Positions 36,834 through 45,013 of a stretch of DNA of 64,000 nt are shown here, in pieces; the first letter of the stretch is position 1, and every line of letters starts with the position of its first letter. The notes under the pieces were generated by a model. That model saw nothing but the letters and a program-made list of their open reading frames with translations, did no database searches and had not been told where the DNA came from. The DNA comes from Puniceicoccaceae bacterium (GTDB lineage Bacteria > Verrucomicrobiota > Verrucomicrobiia > Opitutales > JAFGAQ01): assembly GCA_028285755.1 (NCBI GenBank), contig JANQOQ010000006.1, positions 1 to 64,000 of the forward strand. Direction: 5' to 3'. The position numbers and the translations under genes were made by a program.

Positions 36834-37341
36834 GGTTAATCAAGTAGGATAGTGTTTGTTCAAAGCGGCCCATAAAGTGTGCTTAACCGACCGAACCATT
36901 TTTGCGGCTTCCCTGCTCTCCAATAAAATACCGATGAGAATCGCTTGTAAAGCCAATTTCCGGGCAGTGTGAATCACGGGTTTTCGATAGTTTGCAAGAG
37001 TCATGGCAGAGTAAGAGATAACAATGCAAGTTTTGCTGCGACAGGATATGTTATCCGCTATATATGGTACAAAACTAATCCCAACCATAGGCACTTTGCG
37101 ATACAATGAACGCTTAATTAAAACTGTTGAATGACCTTCAGCACAGGGTCTTCAATACATTAGCTTACTAAAGGAAGTTGCCGAAAATTATGTGTAGGAG
37201 TCTTAATGTCCAATTACGGTCAACAAACTATTCAACAATTTTAGAATACAATGATTTGTGCATTAAAACACAGCTAATATAGCTGGAATAATAGGAATAG
37301 TTAACAGCTACTCTATTCTGTATTTTTAACCCCCACAGATC
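36834..37341. other. 508-base intergenic region between ECF sigma and LacI-type genes
   Basis: Divergent promoter region for the two genes. It holds an 88-codon frame on the minus strand that I do not accept as a gene, a GTCAACAA element at 37219-37226 shared with the aldolase promoter, and an AGCTA-ATA-TAGCT inverted repeat at 37272-37284 close to the LacI-type start. No RNA gene is recognisable. Confidence 0.5.
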
Positions 37342-38406
37342 ATGAAGAAAAGAACGACGATACGCGATATTGCCGAAAAAGCGGGCTGTCATTTTTCCAC
37401 GGTTTCTCTTGCGCTCCGCAATAACCCCAAGATATCGAAAGAAAACCGTGAACGTATCCACAAAATTGCCGAATCTATGGGGTATCGACCTGATCCCTAT
37501 CTGTCGGGCCTTACTGCATATCGCAGCCAGAAAACATATACGAATAATATTACATGCCTGGCTTGGTTGATCACCAGCGAGGATCGTAATTGGGGTGAAA
37601 ACTCCACAAATTTCCCCTTTTATTTTAAAGGAGCACTCAGCCGTGCGGAAGAACGTGGTTACCGCATCGAGAAATTTTGGCTCAATGAAAAAGGCATGAA
37701 TCCACAACGTATGAGCAATATTCTCTATAATCGGGGTATTGTTGGTTTGCTTCTGCCTCACAGTGAACGGCCCAAACCTGTGGACTTTAACTGGAAACAC
37801 TTTGCCCCGCTGTGCCTGGGCAATTCGACAACCCGACCCAAACTTCACCGTGTGGCTCCCAATGAGTACCAAAATGTGTCCTTAATCATGCAGGAAACTT
37901 TTCTACGTGGCTATCGCCGGCCTGCATTGGTGGAATCTACGAATGGTGTAGTGCGTTTCGAGAACCACTGGCTGGGTGCATTTCTGACCGAGCAGGCATG
38001 CAATCCTCATATTGATAAAATAACCCCCTACATCTACAGCAAATGGTCACTGGATGACTTTGCCCGATGGATCGAAAAAAGTAAACCGGATGTAATCATA
38101 TCACGAAGTACGAAGGTCAAGGAAGCGCTGGAAGAGCTGGGCTACTCGATCCCGGAAGATATCGGCTTGGCATATCACTGTATAGTCCCGGGTGAATATG
38201 ATGTGACCGGCACGACTAAGAACGCCTTTGAGATGGGGAAAATGGCGGTAGATTTTGTGATTGATATGCTTCACAGACACGAGCGAGGGGTGCCGAAAAT
38301 TGCTCAGCGCCATTTGGTGGATGGGTGTTGGGTAGAGGGCGGTACGCTCAGGAAGCGCCCCAGAGGCAACGGGGCAAGTCTGGGCAACGAATCACGCGAA
38401 TTATAA
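37342..38406 (+). CDS. LacI-family transcriptional regulator
   Basis: A 354-residue regulator. The N-terminal helix-turn-helix reads TTIRDIAEKAGCHFSTVSLALRN with the hinge MGYRPDPYLSGL; the remainder (about 65-345) is a periplasmic-binding-protein-like effector domain. The effector is probably a sugar or sugar phosphate. It lies 234 bases upstream of the aldolase/DHA-kinase operon in the same direction and is the obvious local regulator. The last residues (RKRPRGNGASLGN) form a basic, disordered tail. Confidence 0.93.
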   Translation: MKKRTTIRDIAEKAGCHFSTVSLALRNNPKISKENRERIHKIAESMGYRPDPYLSGLTAYRSQKTYTNNITCLAWLITSEDRNWGENSTNFPFYFKGALSRAEERGYRIEKFWLNEKGMNPQRMSNILYNRGIVGLLLPHSERPKPVDFNWKHFAPLCLGNSTTRPKLHRVAPNEYQNVSLIMQETFLRGYRRPALVESTNGVVRFENHWLGAFLTEQACNPHIDKITPYIYSKWSLDDFARWIEKSKPDVIISRSTKVKEALEELGYSIPEDIGLAYHCIVPGEYDVTGTTKNAFEMGKMAVDFVIDMLHRHERGVPKIAQRHLVDGCWVEGGTLRKRPRGNGASLGNESREL

Positions 38407-38540
38407 TGCCATCCAGTCTGTAACGCTTTGATTTTCGTTTGCAGTTTGGAGCGTGCTCAAGTGCTTCATATTTGCACAGAATTATGCGATGTAGGCTTCT
38501 TTGGTTTTATAAGTTACTTATAGATAAATACTTAAGAAAA

Positions 38541-38550
38541 TTGTCAACAA
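38541..38550. promoter_or_regulatory. Candidate operator upstream of the aldolase/DHA-kinase operon
   Basis: TTGTCAACAA lies within a 6+6 inverted repeat (AATTGT-CA-ACAATT, 38539-38552), about 90 bases before the aldolase ATG. Its left eight bases match the reverse complement of GTTGACAA at 44539-44546 before the TrmB-type gene, and its right eight match GTCAACAA at 37219-37226 before the LacI-type gene. A -35-box resemblance (TTGACA) could explain part of this. Confidence 0.4.
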
Positions 38551-38640
38551 TTTGACTTATGATACTGTTGTTTAGATGGGCGGGTCAGAGCATTTCATCA
38601 TCTAAAAACGCTATAATAGTAGTTGCTAAATCTTTGATCC

Positions 38641-39522
38641 ATGCCTCTGGTAGACTTTAAACACGTGTTGACATATGCCCGCGAACGCAAGTTAGGGGTG
38701 GCAGCATTTAACCCGGTAGACTATAATTCCACTCAAGCGATTATTGATATCGCTGACGAGCTTGATGCACCGGTCATATGCCAAACTTCTGCGAAAACAG
38801 TACGTTACTACGGTGCAGCATCCATATATTCCTGGATGCAACAACTTTGCAAAAAAACGAGTGTTCCCGTTTCGCTGCATCTCGATCATGGCAAAGACCT
38901 GGATATGATCGAAAGCTGCATTAAATCGGGATGGACTAATGTTATGATCGATGCCTCGGACTTGCCTTTCGAGCAGAATCTTGCGCGCTCGAAGCAGGTC
39001 TATGAAATGGCAGCAGCCCATAATGTAAGTATTGAAGCAGAGATCGGAGAAATCCATGGTGTCGAGGAAGACATTGTGGTTGAAAGCGGTGGGTCCGTAG
39101 TTGATCCTGATAAGGCTGAAATATTCTGCAAAGAGATGGATCTGGGTGTGTTTGCACCTGCCATTGGTACCGCCCATGGCATTTACCACGGAGAGCCCAA
39201 GATAGCCTGGGATGTACTGGAGCAATTATCTGAAAGAATCAACACGCCCTTTGCCCTGCATGGCGGGACCGGACTGGAAGACGATGTAATCCAGCGCTGT
39301 ATTAGTCTGGGATGTTCCAAGGTCAATATTTCTACACAACTTAAACATGCATTTATCAGTGGGTTCTACGAGCATCATCGGGAAAACCCTGACGATTATG
39401 AACCCTTAAGCCACCTGAAGGCGCAAGACCAAGCCATGCGGGAGGTGGTTCGCTATAAGATGGAGCAATTTGGTGCTGCTGGGCATGGGCAGGCAATTTT
39501 GAAAGCAATGAATACCCAATAA
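38641..39522 (+). CDS. Class II (metal-dependent) fructose/tagatose-bisphosphate-type aldolase
   Basis: A 293-residue aldolase. Landmarks: GVAAFNPVDYNS at the N-terminus, the Zn/catalytic motif LHLDHGKD (Asp donor and His ligand near 82-83), EAEIGEIHG (Glu), IGTAHGIYHGEPK (His) and FALHGGTGL (His). KVNISTQLK matches the phosphate-binding part. Family members cleave ketose bisphosphates or ketose-1-phosphates to DHAP and an aldehyde. It heads an operon with a HAD phosphatase, two dihydroxyacetone-kinase subunits and a carrier, with gaps of 1 to 26 bases. The neighbouring DHA kinase suggests a substrate that yields triose or DHA, but this is inference. Confidence 0.93.
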   Translation: MPLVDFKHVLTYARERKLGVAAFNPVDYNSTQAIIDIADELDAPVICQTSAKTVRYYGAASIYSWMQQLCKKTSVPVSLHLDHGKDLDMIESCIKSGWTNVMIDASDLPFEQNLARSKQVYEMAAAHNVSIEAEIGEIHGVEEDIVVESGGSVVDPDKAEIFCKEMDLGVFAPAIGTAHGIYHGEPKIAWDVLEQLSERINTPFALHGGTGLEDDVIQRCISLGCSKVNISTQLKHAFISGFYEHHRENPDDYEPLSHLKAQDQAMREVVRYKMEQFGAAGHGQAILKAMNTQ

Positions 39523-39523
39523 T

Positions 39524-40234
39524 ATGGATGCACTGATATTTGATTGCGACGGTGTCCTTGTTGATACTGAAAGAGACGGCCATCGGGTGGCATTTAATCA
39601 GGCCTTTGATCAAGCGGGCATCGCTGCCCAATGGAGTATTGGGGAGTATGCCGTATGGCTCGAAGTAGGGGGTGGTAAAGAACGCATGCGTGCTTACTTT
39701 AATGAGAACGGGTGGCCCGAAGGTAGGCATGACAGAGATACGCTGATCAAGGATTTACACACACAAAAAACGTCCATCTTTTTGAAATTGATTGAAGGCG
39801 GGCAATTACCCTTGCGTCCTGGGATTACAAGGTTGATTGACGAAGCAATCGCAGCGGAAATACCCATTGCCGTGTGCTCCACTTCCAATGAGCGTGCTGT
39901 TAATGGTATTGTGCAACAACTGCTAGGGAAGGAACGTGCTGGAAAAATTCGCATATTTGCAGGCGACATGGCCCAGAAAAAGAAGCCGGATCCGGAAATC
40001 TACAACCTGGCAAAAAAGGAGCTCTCGCTCGACCCGGCAAGATGCGTAGTCGTCGAAGACAGTCGCATTGGCCTGCTTGCGGCCAAAGCTGCGGGCATGC
40101 ATTGCATCATCACGCGGAGTGCCTACACGCAAAGCGAAACGTTTGAAGAGGCAGATCTTGTCCTGGATCATTTGGATGCGTTTCACGGCAAGTCCGTCGA
40201 ATTGAAAGATCTTCGCAATTATATAAAAAAATAA
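39524..40234 (+). CDS. HAD-superfamily phosphatase/phosphomutase (CbbY-like)
   Basis: A 236-residue HAD hydrolase of the helical-cap type. The N-terminal FDCDGVLVDTE holds nucleophile D7 and D9; CSTSNERAV supplies the second motif Ser/Thr, KKKPDPEIY the Lys and VVEDSRIGL the acidic motif. Closest in style to beta-phosphoglucomutase, CbbY or phosphoglycolate phosphatases. It starts 1 base after the aldolase stop and probably removes or moves a phosphate on an operon intermediate. Confidence 0.9.
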   Translation: MDALIFDCDGVLVDTERDGHRVAFNQAFDQAGIAAQWSIGEYAVWLEVGGGKERMRAYFNENGWPEGRHDRDTLIKDLHTQKTSIFLKLIEGGQLPLRPGITRLIDEAIAAEIPIAVCSTSNERAVNGIVQQLLGKERAGKIRIFAGDMAQKKKPDPEIYNLAKKELSLDPARCVVVEDSRIGLLAAKAAGMHCIITRSAYTQSETFEEADLVLDHLDAFHGKSVELKDLRNYIKK

Positions 40235-40253
40235 CCCTCAAAACGGCAGAACC

Positions 40254-40889
40254 ATGGATAAACTCACCTTAAAAGATGTAGAAACGATTGTGGATATAAT
40301 GGCCGCTGTGGCGATTGAAAACGAAAAGGAATTTTCGCGCCTGGATGGTATTTGTGGTGATGGTGATTTTGGCACTTCCCTGGCAGAAGGATTCGGCGCC
40401 ATTAGTGAAAAGTGGGACACTTATGACCGCAGTAGCTTCAAATCGTTCCTGATGCAGTGCGGTATGACCATTACCAGCAACACCGGCGGTTGCTCCGGCC
40501 CACTTTGGGGAACCTCCTTTTTAAAGGCGGGACTCACTGCCAACGAGCAAGACTCTCTTAGCTTGCACGATCTCGTCACGATTTCCCGGGTAGCTTCAGA
40601 GGCGATGATGGCGCGGGGGGGTGCAAAATTGGGAGACAAGACACTCCTCGATGCGCTCGATGCGGCCACCCAAGCCATCCAAAAGGCGGCTAACGAAAGC
40701 AAACCTATTCCGGTGGCCTTTCAATCCGCTGCAGAGGCATCGGCTGCAAAAACTGAAGAGGCCAAAAGCTGGACTGCGCTGAGGGGCAGGCAGAGCTTTA
40801 CCGGAGAGCGCAGCCAGGACACTTACGACCCGGGCATGGTTGCTATTACTAAAATGTTGGAAGCCGTTGCCGCACACTTTTCAAAATAA
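40254..40889 (+). CDS. dhaL: Dihydroxyacetone kinase ADP/ATP-binding subunit DhaL
   Basis: A 211-residue all-helical DhaL domain. The nucleotide/metal motif reads CGDGDFGTSLAEGF, followed by TSNTGGCSGPLWG and GAKLGDKTLLDAL, and the terminal RGRQSFTGERSQDTYDPG loop that contacts nucleotide. It is separate from DhaK and no phosphotransferase DhaM subunit is encoded nearby. The kinase may therefore use ATP directly, or act on a related ketose such as erythrulose. It lies between the HAD phosphatase and dhaK. Confidence 0.93.
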   Translation: MDKLTLKDVETIVDIMAAVAIENEKEFSRLDGICGDGDFGTSLAEGFGAISEKWDTYDRSSFKSFLMQCGMTITSNTGGCSGPLWGTSFLKAGLTANEQDSLSLHDLVTISRVASEAMMARGGAKLGDKTLLDALDAATQAIQKAANESKPIPVAFQSAAEASAAKTEEAKSWTALRGRQSFTGERSQDTYDPGMVAITKMLEAVAAHFSK

Positions 40890-40915
40890 TCAATAATCTC
40901 AACTGTTACACCCTT

Positions 40916-41911
40916 ATGAAAAAATTCGTTAATGACCCCGCAAATTTTGTGCAAGAGATGATGGAAGGCCTTGTGCTGGCAAACCCTGATACTCTGAGCT
41001 GGAAAAAAGAATTCAATATAATCTATCGCTCGGATGCGCCGAGTAACGACAAAGTATCTATTATCCAAGGCTCCGGCAGCGGCCACGAACCTGCGCACAT
41101 TATGGCCGTGGGTAAGGGCATGCTCGATGCGGCTGTGCCGGGTAATGTTTTTGCAGCACCTCCCATGGAGTATGTGGTGGAGTGCTTTAAACTCATGAAT
41201 TCCGAGAAAGGCATCCTGCATATTGTCAATAATTACCAGGGAGATCGCATGGGGTGGGACATGGCGCGCGAAATGGTAGAAGCAGAGGGCATCAAAACCG
41301 AACTGGTTATCGTCAATGATGATGTAGCAGTAGAGGACAGTCTTTATACTGTGGGCCGTAGAGGCGTAGCCGGCAACTTCTTTGTGATCAAGGGGGTAGG
41401 AGCTGCATCGGAGGCCGGTGCTGAACTGGGTGAGTTGGTGCGCATAGGTAACAAAATAAATGACAACGTTCGTACAATGGGTATGGCGCTGACCGGATGC
41501 ACGCCGCCTGCAAAAGGTGAGCCGATTTTCACACTTGCCGATGATGAGATAGAGGTGGGCGTAGGCATTCACGGAGAGCCTGGACGGCGCCGGGATAAAA
41601 TGAATACTGCAGATGCCATTCTCGAAGAACTCTTTGAGGCGGTAGCGGGTGACATTCCTTTTGAAAAGGGAGACAGGGTAGGACTCATGATCAACGGCCT
41701 GGGAGGAACTCCTATTAGTGAACTTTACTTGCTATACCGCAAAGCGGCACTGCTCTGCAAAGACCATGGCTTTAATGTGGTGAAGAATTATGTAGGCGAG
41801 TATTGTACGGCACTCGAGATGGCCGGATTTTCCATCACACTGTTAAGGCTGGATGACGAGATAGAGAAACTCATGAATGCTCCCGCTGAGATACCCATTC
41901 GTGTATTTTAA
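40916..41911 (+). CDS. dhaK: Dihydroxyacetone kinase substrate-binding subunit DhaK
   Basis: A 331-residue DhaK subunit. H57 (GSGSGHEPAH) and D110 (NNYQGDRMGW) are active-site residues; H219 in VGIHGEPGRRR forms the covalent hemiaminal with the ketose in the E. coli enzyme. MINGLGGTP near the end is also typical. Together with DhaL it should phosphorylate dihydroxyacetone or a similar short ketose, feeding DHAP into glycolysis. It lies 26 bases after dhaL and before the carrier gene. Confidence 0.95.
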   Translation: MKKFVNDPANFVQEMMEGLVLANPDTLSWKKEFNIIYRSDAPSNDKVSIIQGSGSGHEPAHIMAVGKGMLDAAVPGNVFAAPPMEYVVECFKLMNSEKGILHIVNNYQGDRMGWDMAREMVEAEGIKTELVIVNDDVAVEDSLYTVGRRGVAGNFFVIKGVGAASEAGAELGELVRIGNKINDNVRTMGMALTGCTPPAKGEPIFTLADDEIEVGVGIHGEPGRRRDKMNTADAILEELFEAVAGDIPFEKGDRVGLMINGLGGTPISELYLLYRKAALLCKDHGFNVVKNYVGEYCTALEMAGFSITLLRLDDEIEKLMNAPAEIPIRVF

Positions 41912-41937
41912 TACTCTTGACGAAAGCCCGGCCTTGC

Positions 41938-43467
41938 ATGAGCACCCAAGTATCAACGCGTAGTCGTAGTCAAAATATAGGCCTTATTTTGGGTCCGGTA
42001 TTAGCGCTTCTGGTGTTAATATTCTTTAACCCGGATCCATCCAGGCCGGAGATTGGCAGGATGGCTGTGGTTGTAGTGCTCATGGCAACCTGGTGGGTGA
42101 CGGAGGCGCTACCCCTGGGAGCAACTTCGCTACTGCCCATGGTAATGTTTCCCTTATTGGGGATCGCGCCCGGCAGAGAAATAGCCGGTTCCTACATGAA
42201 CTCGATTATATTCCTCTTTATCGGTGGATTTTTAATCGCGCTGGCCATTGAACGTTGGAATTTACACCGCCGCATCGCCCTGAACATAATATACTTTGTT
42301 GGTAAAAAGACGGATTTCTTGATACTCGGTTTCATGATCGCGGGCGCCTTCCTGTCTATGTGGATCTCCAACATGGCGACTGCAGTCATGATGTTGCCTA
42401 TCGGTCTGGCAATCATCAAGCAAATGGAAGAAGAATTTGGCAAAGAACGCGTACATGACATGACCATCGCGTTGCTGCTGGCAATTGCGTTCAGTTGCTC
42501 GATTGGCGGGGTCGCCACGCCTGTGGGTACGCCCACCAATTTGGCATTTCTTCGGATTATGGAAGAAACCTTCCCGAACGCACCTGTGATTTCGTTCGGG
42601 CAATGGTTTATGATGGGGCTGCCTCTTACTCTTGTATTGGTAGGGGTGAGCTGGTTTATACTTACCAAGGTTGTGTGTCGATTGGATCAATCCCTGGTAC
42701 TCGACCGTGCGTTGATTCGGCAGGAAATCAAAGATCTCGGTAAACCTAGCTATGAGGAAAAGCTGATCTTGGTGGTATGGGTGGCTACAGCGGCACTTTG
42801 GATATTTCGGGGTGACTTGACCCTATTTGGTTTCACGCTTCCCGGTTGGAAAAATCTGTGGAGCGGCTTTTCGCTGGTCGATGACAGTACGATCGCCGTC
42901 TTTATGGCACTGCTGCTCTTCATTATACCCTCTCAAAAAAACAGTAAAGGTAAAGCGATACTCGAGGTAGGCTCTTTCCGGGATTTACCCTGGCAGGCTA
43001 TTCTTCTGTTTGGAGGAGGGTTCGCGCTGGCCAACGGATTTTCCGCCAGTGGACTCATCGAATATCTGGCCATGCAGTTTGGCAAAATCGGAGTCATGCC
43101 GCTTTTACTTACGATCATACTCGCCTGTATTGTAGTAACCCTGGTCACCGAGCTTGTTTCGAATATCGCAACCGTGCAAATGTTTGTACCCGTATTGGCT
43201 GCCTGGGCAGTAGCCCAGGAAATTAATCCGCTCTTATTGATGCTGCCGGCAGCTATCGTTTCATCCATGGCATTTATGATGCCGGTAGCTACACCCCCCA
43301 ATGCGGTGATATTCGGCAGTGAACGGCTTCATGTCTTTGATATGGTGAAGTGTGGTTTTCCCGTGAAAATTGCAGCCGTCATCATCACAATTACGATCAT
43401 GATACTACTCATGCCCTTATTCTTGGAAATAGATACGAACGCTTTCCCTGGTTGGGCAGTTCAATAG
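41938..43467 (+). CDS. DASS/SLC13-family sodium-coupled anion carrier
   Basis: A 509-residue membrane transporter with about 11-12 hydrophobic segments. I chose the ATG at 41938 over a TTG at 41917. Two family re-entrant motifs are visible: GGVATPVGTPTNLAF around residue 193 and MPVATPPNAVIFGS around residue 440, variants of the SNT/NPT cation and carboxylate sites. TWWVTEALPLGATSLLP marks the first repeat. SLC13 carriers import dicarboxylates, sulfate or related anions; being last in an aldolase/DHA-kinase operon suggests an organic acid or anionic sugar derivative. Confidence 0.93.
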   Translation: MSTQVSTRSRSQNIGLILGPVLALLVLIFFNPDPSRPEIGRMAVVVVLMATWWVTEALPLGATSLLPMVMFPLLGIAPGREIAGSYMNSIIFLFIGGFLIALAIERWNLHRRIALNIIYFVGKKTDFLILGFMIAGAFLSMWISNMATAVMMLPIGLAIIKQMEEEFGKERVHDMTIALLLAIAFSCSIGGVATPVGTPTNLAFLRIMEETFPNAPVISFGQWFMMGLPLTLVLVGVSWFILTKVVCRLDQSLVLDRALIRQEIKDLGKPSYEEKLILVVWVATAALWIFRGDLTLFGFTLPGWKNLWSGFSLVDDSTIAVFMALLLFIIPSQKNSKGKAILEVGSFRDLPWQAILLFGGGFALANGFSASGLIEYLAMQFGKIGVMPLLLTIILACIVVTLVTELVSNIATVQMFVPVLAAWAVAQEINPLLLMLPAAIVSSMAFMMPVATPPNAVIFGSERLHVFDMVKCGFPVKIAAVIITITIMILLMPLFLEIDTNAFPGWAVQ

Positions 43468-43475
43468 AAGTATAT

Positions 43476-43674
43476 ATGAGATTCAAAATCCTCATATTGA
43501 TATCACTGCTATTCACGAATTTTCATTTTAATCTATCCAGAGACAGCAGGGAACCCCTGCCCGAAAACTCCCCATCTTGATAAGATGTTAAAGAAGGGGG
43601 TGACATTCTCGCGATTTTACTCGGCAAGAGGGAGTCATGAAAGAACTCAAGCTTGTAGAACCTTGAAAGAGTAA
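43476..43674 (+). pseudogene. Decayed sulfatase 5' remnant
   Basis: A 34-residue frame from ATG 43476 looks like a signal peptide (RFKILILISLLFT) and stops at 43580. From 43567, in another frame, come TPHLDKM and then KGVTFSRFYSARGSH, ending at TAA 43672-43674. TP-LD-L..GVTF.RFYS is the stretch just upstream of the active-site cysteine in arylsulfatases. The section that should carry PN-DD between signal and TPHLD is missing, and no CxPxR follows. I read this as a frameshifted, deleted sulfatase gene. Confidence 0.6.
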
Positions 43675-43713
43675 CAATCAAATCTAGAAGGCTTTAATCA
43701 TTGTTACTCTTTC
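43665..43713. repeat. Perfect 14-bp inverted repeat across the TrmB gene end
   Basis: GAAAGAGTAACAAT (43665-43678) and its exact reverse complement (43700-43713) flank a 21-base loop. The right arm contains the TrmB stop codon, and the left arm contains the stop of the sulfatase remnant, so both frames end K-E-stop. It may act as a terminator for the convergent units, but there is no T run. Confidence 0.6.
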
Positions 43714-44480
43714 GCTAATTCCCAGAGATGCTTGAAATACTGGAGGAAGTCCTCGGTCAAAGACTTGCTTTTTATTTCAATCGTTAGGAGTGGGGAGCCA
43801 TAGATTACGAGTACAACAGTATCATGCCAGATATGGATACCAACCGGGCTATTGCGCTCTTCGGGTAAAAAGCGATACCGTCGCTGAAGAGCCTTAGGCT
43901 GATCTTTAAAATACTGGTCATATACCACTCTCTTGGCTTCGCGTTCGGACTCGGAAAAAATGAGCTCTATTAAGATTTTTCTCTCAATACGCCTGGATTC
44001 AAATTCCTCAAGACGTCCAACACTGGCCATTGTCTCGGTGAATAGTTTCGGGGAAGAGCCAACAACACGATAAAAACATCCTTCCGGGATTCTCGCGAGA
44101 CCTTCAACCTGCATGGCAGCAAAACCCTCGGGGCCTTCGTATATCCTTACTTCCTGGCCATGATGCGAGAGGGCCCGTAGGTTCAAGAGTTCAGGAATCA
44201 CTTCGCTGGCAATCTTCTCCTTTCGATCGATTTCTTCGCGAATGACCTCTGGATAGGCGGAAATCCAGTGTTTGATTCCTCGTTTCGTGGTAACATGCAC
44301 GAGTCCGCGTTTCTCAAGGCGTTCAAGAGTAGTATAGATGATCTGACGATGTAAGCCCGTTTTTTTGATAACGGGCCCCGCAGTCGTCTCCCCCGTTTCG
44401 ATAAGTGACATGTAAACTTCTGCTTCATCCTCATTAAGGCCAATTTGCACAAGCTTACTGCGTATATCCGACTTTTCCAT
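43704..44480 (-). CDS. TrmB-family transcriptional regulator
   Basis: A 258-residue regulator. Residues about 5-75 form a winged helix of the TrmB/Sugar-specific type (GLNEDEAEVYMSLIETG, then KKTGLHRQIIYTTLERLEKRG). Residues about 95-255 form the effector domain seen in bacterial TrmB-like proteins (VRIYEGPEGFAAM, FLPEERNSPVGIHIW). It converges on the DHA-kinase operon and has its own promoter with an AGTTG-A-CAACT palindrome at 44538-44548, resembling the element before the aldolase gene. Control of the operon or of the receptor at 45014 are both possible. Confidence 0.85.
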   Translation of the reverse strand: MEKSDIRSKLVQIGLNEDEAEVYMSLIETGETTAGPVIKKTGLHRQIIYTTLERLEKRGLVHVTTKRGIKHWISAYPEVIREEIDRKEKIASEVIPELLNLRALSHHGQEVRIYEGPEGFAAMQVEGLARIPEGCFYRVVGSSPKLFTETMASVGRLEEFESRRIERKILIELIFSESEREAKRVVYDQYFKDQPKALQRRYRFLPEERNSPVGIHIWHDTVVLVIYGSPLLTIEIKSKSLTEDFLQYFKHLWELAKE

Positions 44481-45013
44481 CGGTATGCATTAGCAGGTTA
44501 ATGAAAAAATTAAAAGAATATTTTTGTCATCAAAAATAGTTGACAACTAACTGCTCCTGTTTTCCGTTCGTTATGTCACATTTCTGTGACGACACGCTAT
44601 CATGCTTGCCAGTGGTAGGGCGACCACGTAAGTAACATCTGCGAATCCAACTATGAAATTCCTTAATCTACTATCTCAATATTATGCGGAGTATCCGCAA
44701 CCTTTAGGGAGTAAATTACTTCTTACTAGGGGGATAATTCTTCCCCTTTATTCGGCTCTCATTTCGGACAGTGATATCAATGTCAGAATTCCTCGAATGG
44801 TATGAAGAACCTTAAATCAACATGCCACTTCGCTTAAATGCGAACGGAACAGCCAAGCGCTGAGCTGATTCTAAGAAGAACCACATTTCCTTAAACTCTG
44901 CTAACTAGGCTCCAAGCGAATCCTAAGTAGAGCAAAAACTTTCCTAACTAACTCACAAAATGGGTGAGGAGTCTTCCTAACTAGTGCTCCGAGCCAGTAA
45001 CAACCAACTAGCA
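44481..45013. other. 533-base intergenic region with repeated short motifs
   Basis: Promoter region between the TrmB gene and the TonB receptor. It holds AGTTGACAACT (44538-44548), an inverted repeat GTCACA-TTTC-TGTGAC (44575-44590), and three related CTAACT..GCTCC elements (44547-44557, 44901-44913, 44977-44990). A 50-codon frame at 44653-44805 has no ribosome-binding site or known similarity; I do not call it. No RNA gene is recognisable. Confidence 0.5.

Noticed and set aside
36840-37106. 88-codon minus-strand frame upstream of the ECF sigma gene
   Set aside because: No ribosome-binding site, no recognisable domain, and unusual composition; treated as chance within a promoter region.
37228-37872. 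214-codon frame antisense to the LacI-type gene
   Set aside because: The plus-strand gene has a full LacI helix-turn-helix; the antisense frame has no start signal or domain.
40823-41572. 249-codon frame antisense to dhaK
   Set aside because: Covers the conserved DhaK motifs on the other strand; low-complexity, cysteine- and histidine-rich translation without family features.
44575-44590. CRP-type operator
   Set aside because: The half-sites are in the reverse order (TCACA...TGTGA) with a 4-base spacer, so it does not match the CRP consensus.
44653-44805. 50-codon frame before the TonB receptor
   Set aside because: No ribosome-binding site, no signal peptide or similarity that I can recognise; left as part of the intergenic region.
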